From contig JAPLOT010000305.1 in NCBI GenBank assembly GCA_026400595.1, positions 1 through 11,608 of the forward strand: a stretch of 11,608 nucleotides of DNA, in the 5' to 3' direction. The position numbers were made by a program, and so were the translations under genes. A model generated the notes under the pieces. That model worked only from the letters and a program-made list of their open reading frames with translations, did no database searches and was not told the origin of the DNA. Of this stretch, positions 6,772 to 11,608 are shown piece after piece; position 1 is the stretch's first letter; the number at the start of each line of letters is the position of its first letter. The stretch is from Alphaproteobacteria bacterium. Its GTDB lineage: Bacteria; Pseudomonadota; Alphaproteobacteria; Rhizobiales; Aestuariivirgaceae.

Positions 6772-8535
6772 ATGTCAAACCAACAGGGCGGGGGTGAACT
6801 CGTCCGTGCATTAGACTGGAAGGGCGCATTCTGGGTCGCGGCCGGCGTGCCGCCCCTGGTGCTCTTCTCGATCGGCGGCATCGCCGGAACGACCGGCAAA
6901 CTGGCCTTTCTGGTCTGGATGATCTCGATGGTGATGGGCTTCCTGCAGTCCTTCACCTATGCCGAGATCGCCGGCATGTTCGGCAACAAGTCGGGCGGTG
7001 CGTCGGTCTATGGCGCAACAGCTTGGCTGCGCTACTCCAAGTTCATTGCGCCGCTCTCGGTCTGGTGCAACTGGTTCGCATGGTCGCCGGTGCTGTCTTT
7101 GGGCTGCGTAATCGCCGCGGGCTACATTCTGAATGCGTTGTTTCCCATCCCCGCGGGAGACTCTCAGATGGTACTGGACTATGTCGCCCAGAACATCGCC
7201 AGCCTCAAGCCGGATGACCCTCGCGTGGTCGAATGGCTTGCTGCCAATGCCGGCAAGACGGCCGAAGAAGGCATCAGCGCCCTGCTGACCGCCGATGGCG
7301 TGGCTGCCATGACTCACTGGATCCGCGGCTGGGAAGCCTATGCGCTCGAGATTCCTGGCCTCGGCAAGCTGCACTTCAATTCCACCTTCGTGATCGGCGC
7401 CATCCTTCTGCTGATCATCTTCTGGATCCAGCACCGCGGCATTGCCTCGACCGCCAGCGCCCAGAAGTGGCTGGCTATCATCGTGCTGGTACCGCTGCTG
7501 CTTGTCGGCCTGGTGCCGATCTTCAACGGTTCCATCGAATGGGCGAACGTCACGGGTCTGGTGCCGCCCACGACAGCCTACTCGGGCGTTGACGGAACCT
7601 GGAGCCTTGGCGGCTGGACGCTGTTCCTCGGCGGTCTCTACATCGCCGCCTGGTCGACCTATGGCTTCGAGACGGCGGTATGCTACACGCGCGAGCTTCG
7701 CAATCCGAAATCCGACACGTTCAAGGCCATCTTCTTCTCGGGCCTCCTGTGCATGGTCTTCTTCTTCCTCATCCCCTTCTCCTTCCAGGGGGTGCTGGGG
7801 ACCTCGGGCATGCTCGCGCCGGGGATCGTGGATGGCACCGGAGTGGGCGAAGCGCTCGCCGGCCTCGTGGGCGGCGGCAAGTTCATTACCCAGATCTTCG
7901 TGATCCTGATGATCCTGGCGCTCTTCCTCGCGATCATGACGGCCATGGCAGGGTCGTCACGCACGCTCTACCAGGGCTCGAAGGATGGCTGGCTGCCGCG
8001 CTACCTCACGCATGTGAACGAGCATGGCGCACCGACACGGGCGATGTGGACGGATCTTGTCTTCAACCTCTTCCTCCTCGCGCTGGCTTCCGACCTGTCG
8101 GGCTACTTCTACGTGCTCGCCATCTCGAACGTCGGCTATATCATCTTCAACTTTCTCAACCTCAATGCCGGCTGGATTCATCGCGTGGACTCCGGCCACA
8201 TCGCGCGGCCCTGGCGTGCGCCGACCTGGCTGATCGGGCTCAATACCGTGCTGGCCTTCGTCAATGCCCTCTTCCTGGGGGCAGGCGCAAAGGTCTGGGG
8301 GTACAATACCGCGCTCTGGGCCGGCCTGATCTTTGCCGCGCTCATCATTCCGGTCTTCGTCTTCCGCCACTACATCCAGGATGGCGGCAAGTTCCCGAAG
8401 GGGGCGCTCGAGGACCTTGGCCTGAAGGAAGGTGACCTCGGTCAGCGCAAGGCCGGCATCTGGCCCTATGTTGCACTCGCCGCTGGTGCCGTTGTGGTCT
8501 TCTGGGCCAACTGGTTCTTCGTGCTGCCGAGTTGA
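6772..8535 (+). CDS. APC-superfamily permease, candidate methylated-amine transporter
   Basis: This is a 587-aa inner-membrane secondary transporter of the amino acid-polyamine-organocation type with about 12-13 hydrophobic segments (near 18-40, 44-62, 95-123, 204-221, 231-251, 280-300, 318-338, 368-392, 425-441, 443-465, 484-506, 511-531 and 563-585). Family marks are YGFETAVCYTRELRNPK (297-313) and AGSSRTLYQGSKDGWLPR (393-410). The ATG at 6772 is used because GGAGGA (6759-6764) sits 7 nt before it; the ATG at 6766 would leave 1 nt. A polar stretch of about 78 residues (126-203) between the third and fourth segments is longer than usual loops. Its position divergent from tdm, with a promoter motif shared with tmm, suggests uptake of trimethylamine, TMAO or a related amine. 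The substrate cannot be read from sequence. Confidence 0.9.
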   Translation: MSNQQGGGELVRALDWKGAFWVAAGVPPLVLFSIGGIAGTTGKLAFLVWMISMVMGFLQSFTYAEIAGMFGNKSGGASVYGATAWLRYSKFIAPLSVWCNWFAWSPVLSLGCVIAAGYILNALFPIPAGDSQMVLDYVAQNIASLKPDDPRVVEWLAANAGKTAEEGISALLTADGVAAMTHWIRGWEAYALEIPGLGKLHFNSTFVIGAILLLIIFWIQHRGIASTASAQKWLAIIVLVPLLLVGLVPIFNGSIEWANVTGLVPPTTAYSGVDGTWSLGGWTLFLGGLYIAAWSTYGFETAVCYTRELRNPKSDTFKAIFFSGLLCMVFFFLIPFSFQGVLGTSGMLAPGIVDGTGVGEALAGLVGGGKFITQIFVILMILALFLAIMTAMAGSSRTLYQGSKDGWLPRYLTHVNEHGAPTRAMWTDLVFNLFLLALASDLSGYFYVLAISNVGYIIFNFLNLNAGWIHRVDSGHIARPWRAPTWLIGLNTVLAFVNALFLGAGAKVWGYNTALWAGLIFAALIIPVFVFRHYIQDGGKFPKGALEDLGLKEGDLGQRKAGIWPYVALAAGAVVVFWANWFFVLPS

Positions 8536-8552
8536 CCGACGACGCAACGATG

Positions 8553-8583
8553 AAACCGGCGGGTTCCTAGCCCGCCGGTTTTC
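8553..8583 (+). terminator. Strong terminator after the permease gene
   Basis: An 11-bp perfect stem, AAACCGGCGGG (8553-8563) and CCCGCCGGTTT (8571-8581), has a 7-nt loop and continues into TTC, giving a run of four T. It starts 17 nt after the permease stop and separates it from the enamidase operon. Confidence 0.85.
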
Positions 8584-8603
8584 TGTTCCATTACTTCGGC
8601 GCT

Positions 8604-8625
8604 CGACAGCCCGGCGGGGCTGTCG
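8604..8625. other. Perfect hairpin in the enamidase leader
   Basis: CGACAGCCC (8604-8612) and GGGCTGTCG (8617-8625) form a 9-bp perfect inverted repeat with a 4-nt GGCG loop, ending 38 nt before the enamidase ATG. No T run follows, so it is not a standard terminator. It could be an operator, an RNA stability element, or a second barrier after the permease. Confidence 0.5.
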
Positions 8626-8663
8626 CAGTATGCCGCCAGAAGGTGCAGTGAAGGGAATTGGCA

Positions 8664-9872
8664 ATGGCCCACGAGGCGCAGGCCGCGACTCAGGAACCCC
8701 AGAAACTGGTGATCCGCAACATCGGGCTGCTGCTCACCGGCATGTTGGAGCACCCGATTGCCGACGCAGACACCGTGGTGGCTGTCAACGGGCGCATCAC
8801 CGCCCTGGGGCGCGCCAAGGACGTCGATCAGGAGGGCGCCACCCACGTCATCGACGCCAACGGCACGGCACTTGCTCCGGGTCTCATCGACAGCCACGTG
8901 CACCCCGTTGCCGGCGACTGGACGCCCCGCCAGAACCAGCTTGGCTGGATCGACTCCAATCTCAATGGCGGTGTCACCACCATGATCTCGGCGGGCGAAG
9001 TGCACACGCCGGGACGCCCGCGCGACATCGTCGGCCTCAAGGCGTTGGCCATTTCGGCCCAGCGCCAGTTCGCGAACTTCCGGCCGAGCGGCGTCAAGGT
9101 CCATGCCGGGGCGCCCTGCATCGAGCCAGGCATGACGGAACAGGATTTCAAGGACCTCGCCGAAGCCGGCGTCACTTTGCTGGGCGAAGTCGGTCTTGGC
9201 GGCGTAAAGGACGGCCCCACGGCACGGCAGATGGTGGCATGGGCCCGCAAGCACGGGATCCAGAGCACCATCCATACCGGCGGCCCGTCCATTCCCGGAT
9301 CGGGCCTCATCGACAAGGACGTCGTGCTGGAAGCCGACACGGATGTGATCGGCCACATCAATGGCGGTCACACCGCCCTGCCCGACACGCAGATCCGCTG
9401 CATCTGCGAGGGCTGCAAGCGCGGCCTCGAGATCGTGCACAATGGCAACGAGCGCGCCGCGCTCTACACCTTGCGGATCGCCCGCGAGATGAACGAGCTT
9501 CATCGCGTCATCCTCGGCACCGATGCACCGGCGGGCTCCGGCGTGCAGCCGCTCGGCATTCTTCGCATGGTCTCGATGCTCTCGGCCCTTGGCGATCTGC
9601 CGGCCGAGCTCGCCATCTGCCTTGCCACCGGAAACACCGCGCGCCAGCGCAAGCTGGACTGCGGCATCATCGAAGTGGGCCGATCTGCAGACTTCGTCTT
9701 TCTCGACCGTGCCCAGCACTCGGCCGGAGACACGCTGCTCGACAGCATCCGCCTCGGCGATCTGCCGGGCGTCGGCATGGTGGTGATCGACGGCCAGATC
9801 AAGTGCCAGCGCAGCCGCAACACGCCACCCGCAACGCGGGTACCGGCGCTCGTGAAGGGCAAAACATCTTGA
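8664..9872 (+). CDS. Enamidase-like metal-dependent amidohydrolase
   Basis: This 402-aa amidohydrolase-superfamily protein most resembles enamidase (Ena), which hydrolyses 1,4,5,6-tetrahydro-6-oxonicotinate and related cyclic enamides in nicotinate breakdown. Metal ligands visible are His78 and His80 in DSHVHP, Glu175 in LLGEVGLGG where many relatives have a carbamylated Lys, His204 in IHTGG, His231/His236 in GHINGGHTALPD, and Asp287 in GTDAPAGSG. A Glu bridging ligand is characteristic of Ena. The ATG at 8664 has AAGGGA 7 nt upstream; a TTG two codons earlier is less likely. It is cytoplasmic with no signal peptide. The SMP-30-like gene follows after 15 nt. No other nicotinate genes are in the window, so the true substrate may be another cyclic amide or lactam. 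Confidence 0.82.
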   Translation: MAHEAQAATQEPQKLVIRNIGLLLTGMLEHPIADADTVVAVNGRITALGRAKDVDQEGATHVIDANGTALAPGLIDSHVHPVAGDWTPRQNQLGWIDSNLNGGVTTMISAGEVHTPGRPRDIVGLKALAISAQRQFANFRPSGVKVHAGAPCIEPGMTEQDFKDLAEAGVTLLGEVGLGGVKDGPTARQMVAWARKHGIQSTIHTGGPSIPGSGLIDKDVVLEADTDVIGHINGGHTALPDTQIRCICEGCKRGLEIVHNGNERAALYTLRIAREMNELHRVILGTDAPAGSGVQPLGILRMVSMLSALGDLPAELAICLATGNTARQRKLDCGIIEVGRSADFVFLDRAQHSAGDTLLDSIRLGDLPGVGMVVIDGQIKCQRSRNTPPATRVPALVKGKTS

Positions 9873-9887
9873 TTGGGAGAACACAGC

Positions 9888-10823
9888 ATGACCAGCCACG
9901 CCGCCTGCCTCGTACCGGATAGTCCCCGTTTCCTGGACTTCTTTCCGAAGGGCGCGGCCCTCACCAAGCTGGCTGGCGGCTTCATCTGGGCAGAAGGCCC
10001 GGTCTGGTTCGGCGAGCTCAATGAGCTTCGTTTCTCCGACATTCCGAACAATCGCATCATGCGCTGGTCGCCGGTCACCGGCCTGTCCACATTCCGCCAA
10101 CCCTCGCAGCGCACCAACGGCCATACCCGCGATCGCGATGGCAACATGATCTCCTGCGAACACGGCGGCCGCTGCGTGAGTCGCACCTATCTCGACGGCC
10201 GTTACGAGACGCTCGTCACGCACTGGAACGGCAAGCGGCTCAATTCGCCCAACGACGTGGTGGTGAAGTCCGACGGAACCATCTGGTTCACCGACCCCCC
10301 CTACGGGATCATCTCGGATCACGAGGGCATCAAGTCCGACAGCGCGATCGGCAACAATCAGGTCTACCGTTTCGATCCCGCCACCGCGCAGCTCGAAGTC
10401 GTCGCCGATGACTTCGACCGGCCGAACGGCCTTGCCTTCTCGCCGGACGAGTCGGAAATCTACATCGCGGACTCCGGCTATGCGCGCGGCGACGGTTTCG
10501 GCTTCGAGGAAGGACGGCCCCGGCACGTCCGTGCCTTCAAGGTCGTCGACGGCAAGAAGCTCACCAAGAGCCGCGTTCTTGCGGTGATCGAGCCCGCGGT
10601 TCCGGACGGACTGCGCGTCGACACCGAGGGTCTGCTGTGGATCTCAGCCGGCGACGGTATCCATTGCTACACGTCGGGCGGGGAAAGGCTCGGCAAGATC
10701 CTGGTGCCCGAGACGGTCGCCAATCTCACCTTCGGCGGTTTTGGAAAATCGCGCATGTTCATCTGCGCCACGTCCTCGCTTTACGCCATCGAGACGGCGC
10801 GAACCGGCGCGCAATGGCCGTAA
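9888..10823 (+). CDS. SMP-30/gluconolactonase/LRE-family protein
   Basis: This 311-aa six-bladed beta-propeller is of the SMP-30/gluconolactonase family, whose members are calcium- or zinc-dependent lactone or ester hydrolases. The metal ligands expected from SMP-30 are present: Glu36 in WAEGPVW, Asn180 in RPNGLAFS and Asp240 in VPDGLRVD. Asn122 in NSPNDVVV is a likely substrate-side residue. The ATG at 9888 has GGGAGA 7 nt upstream; an in-frame TTG at 9873 lacks this spacing. There is no signal peptide, so it is probably cytoplasmic. The 15-nt gap after the enamidase gene marks a two-gene operon, which suggests that ring opening by one enzyme is coupled to hydrolysis by the other. The substrate is unknown. 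Confidence 0.87.
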   Translation: MTSHAACLVPDSPRFLDFFPKGAALTKLAGGFIWAEGPVWFGELNELRFSDIPNNRIMRWSPVTGLSTFRQPSQRTNGHTRDRDGNMISCEHGGRCVSRTYLDGRYETLVTHWNGKRLNSPNDVVVKSDGTIWFTDPPYGIISDHEGIKSDSAIGNNQVYRFDPATAQLEVVADDFDRPNGLAFSPDESEIYIADSGYARGDGFGFEEGRPRHVRAFKVVDGKKLTKSRVLAVIEPAVPDGLRVDTEGLLWISAGDGIHCYTSGGERLGKILVPETVANLTFGGFGKSRMFICATSSLYAIETARTGAQWP

Positions 10824-10849
10824 AAAAATGGCCGCGCAGGGACGGCCAT
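10822..10849 (-). terminator. Intrinsic terminator oriented to the minus strand
   Basis: The arms ATGGCCG (10828-10834) and CGGCCAT (10843-10849) form a perfect 7-bp stem with an 8-nt loop. Read on the minus strand the stem is followed directly by seven T (10828-10822), a textbook terminator. On the plus strand only CTTT follows, so it would stop the lactonase operon less well. The T run overlaps the lactonase stop codon. Confidence 0.75.
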
Positions 10850-10962
10850 CTTTGGGAGGCGAGAATGAAGGCGGGGAGGCCCCGGGAAAGGGGGGAACGA
10901 AGCGACAGCTGGCTTTCTCCAGAACCTGCCCCGCCCGCGTGGTGGCTTTCGCCACCATGCTT
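10822..10962 (-). ncRNA. Candidate FNR/FixK-controlled small RNA, about 140 nt
   Basis: Read on the minus strand, a transcript starting near 10960-10962 would fold as follows. First comes a 5' hairpin of about 10 bp at 10960-10937, with arms GCATGGTGGC and GCCACCACGC (one wobble pair) around a GAAA (GNRA) tetraloop. Next is a central domain closed by GGCGGGG (10935-10929) pairing with CCCCGCC (10876-10870). A pyrimidine-rich linker containing CCUCCC follows at about 10869-10850, and then the intrinsic terminator with seven U. The C-rich linker could pair with Shine-Dalgarno sequences, as in several alphaproteobacterial small RNAs. Promoter, stem-loops and terminator all agree in orientation. 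No credible open reading frame fits, because the possible one runs through the terminator and has no ribosome site. I do not recognise a named RNA family. Confidence 0.45.
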
Positions 10963-10968
10963 GTCATG

Positions 10969-11008
10969 ATTAGACCCCTGCTCCGGGGTCCGCCTTGACA
11001 TGAGTCAA
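10969..11008 (-). promoter_or_regulatory. FNR/FixK-type box and -10 element for the small RNA
   Basis: TTGACATGAGTCAA (10995-11008) is a perfect inverted repeat of the form TTGA-N6-TCAA, the core of FNR/FixK/FnrN sites. On the minus strand TCTAAT (10974-10969, 5 of 6 to TATAAT) lies 20 nt downstream. This places the box centre about 40 bp before a start at 10960-10962, as in class II FNR-activated promoters. In the plus direction no matching -10 exists at the right distance for argE. Confidence 0.45.
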
Positions 11009-11032
11009 AGGCTAGCCCCCGCAATCTGTTGG

Positions 11033-11608
11033 ATGCACATGCCGAACTCCCTTCAAATCCTTGACGATCTGATCGCCCTTCCGACCGTTAGCAGGGACAG
11101 CAACTTGGCCCTGATCGACTACATCGATCGTTTCCTCGCCCAACGCGGGATTGCGAGCACGCGCGTCCTCAACGAAGACGGGCGCAAGGCCAATCTCTGG
11201 GCGACAATCGGGCCGGCAGACAGGCCGGGCGTGGTGCTTTCCGGGCACACGGACGTCGTTCCGGTCGATGGCCAGGCCTGGTCGTCGGACCCCTTCCGCA
11301 TGGAGCGCCGCGGCGGCAATCTCTATGGCCGCGGCACCGCCGACATGAAGGGCTTCATCGCCTGCTGCCTGGCCGTGGTCGAAAAGGCCGTGGCCGCGCC
11401 GCTGAAGACACCGATCAACCTTGCTTTCTCATATGATGAGGAGATCGGCTGCGTCGGTGTGCGGCGCCTGCTCGATCTTCTGAAGGATGCGCCGGTAAGG
11501 CCCCGCCTTTGCATCGTGGGCGAACCAACATTGATGCAGGCGGTCACGGCCCACAAGGGCAAGCTCGGCTTTCGTGTCACCGCTCATGGGCTCGAGGCCC
11601 ACTCCAGC
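11033..11608 (+). CDS. argE: Acetylornithine deacetylase (3' partial)
   Basis: ArgE removes the acetyl group from N2-acetylornithine to give ornithine in arginine synthesis; it is a cytoplasmic dimeric M20-family zinc enzyme. About 190 residues are visible before the window ends. Counting from the ATG at 11039, motifs are SGHTDVVPVDG (68-78, with metal ligand His70), YGRGTADMKG (96-105, with metal ligand Asp102), SYDEEIGC (131-138, with the catalytic Glu pair 134-135), VGEPT (160-164, with Glu162), and GLEAHSS at the start of the dimerisation domain. ATGs at 11033 and 11039 are both possible, and neither has a clear ribosome site. Other M20 deacylases (DapE, carboxypeptidase G2) are less likely given these motifs. 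It may be unrelated to the neighbouring catabolic genes. Confidence 0.9.
   Translation, partial: MHMPNSLQILDDLIALPTVSRDSNLALIDYIDRFLAQRGIASTRVLNEDGRKANLWATIGPADRPGVVLSGHTDVVPVDGQAWSSDPFRMERRGGNLYGRGTADMKGFIACCLAVVEKAVAAPLKTPINLAFSYDEEIGCVGVRRLLDLLKDAPVRPRLCIVGEPTLMQAVTAHKGKLGFRVTAHGLEAHSS

Noticed and set aside
6416..6814. 132-codon plus-strand open frame across the tdm-permease gap
   Set aside because: It overlaps the tdm 5' end and the permease start, lacks a ribosome site, and covers the putative operators.
8466..10526. 686-codon minus-strand open frame opposite the enamidase and lactonase genes
   Set aside because: It crosses two conserved genes, their junction and a terminator region, so it is a shadow of codon bias.
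10973..10990. GACCCC/GGGGTC hairpin upstream of the small RNA -10
   Set aside because: A 6-bp GC stem between the FNR-type box and -10 overlaps the promoter; it is short and could arise by chance.
10644..11024. 126-codon minus-strand open frame over the small-RNA region
   Set aside because: It reads through the strong minus-strand terminator into the lactonase gene, has no ribosome site, and has unnatural composition. The RNA interpretation fits better.
10995..11041. TTGACA at 10995-11000 as the -35 of an argE promoter, or the FNR-type box acting on argE
   Set aside because: No acceptable -10 lies 16-18 bp downstream, and a class II position would start transcription inside the argE start codon. 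The minus-strand arrangement has a good -10.
1..11608. CRISPR array, insertion sequence, tRNA or phage remnant
   Set aside because: No regularly spaced repeats, transposase motifs, terminal inverted repeats with target duplications, or tRNA-like folds were seen in the gaps.

Overview
The window is GC-rich and densely coded, and its gene content points to an alphaproteobacterium, probably a methylated-amine user of the Hyphomicrobiales or Rhodobacterales type. That placement is inferred from gene content only. No rRNA, tRNA, insertion sequence or CRISPR array was seen.

Left part (1-4090). The window opens inside an FMN-binding glutamate-synthase-domain gene, probably mgsC (N-methylglutamate synthase subunit C). 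A small, unrecognised 137-aa gene follows it. A leftward, translationally coupled pair comes next: an unrecognised 187-aa protein and a HutD/Ves-family protein. Divergent from that pair is tmm (trimethylamine monooxygenase).

Middle (4091-8583). tmm converges, across a bidirectional-looking terminator, on a leftward tdm (trimethylamine N-oxide demethylase, DUF1989 plus GcvT/folate domains). Divergent from tdm is an APC-superfamily permease ending in a strong terminator. Together the genes outline trimethylamine -> TMAO (Tmm) -> dimethylamine plus one-carbon unit (Tdm), with monomethylamine later entering the N-methylglutamate pathway (MgsC). The permease may bring in the substrate. The control regions of tmm and of tdm/permease share ATTGG/GGTCA-containing sequences, which suggests one common regulator.

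Right part (8584-11608). A two-gene operon encodes an enamidase-like amidohydrolase and an SMP-30/gluconolactonase-family protein. The window ends inside argE (acetylornithine deacetylase, M20 family). Between the lactonase and argE lies about 210 bp without a credible protein gene. On the minus strand it reads as an FNR/FixK-type box, a -10 element, a GNRA-tetraloop hairpin, a closed central domain, a CCUCCC-containing linker and an intrinsic terminator with seven U. This looks like an oxygen-responsive small RNA of about 140 nt and is the most novel candidate in the window.
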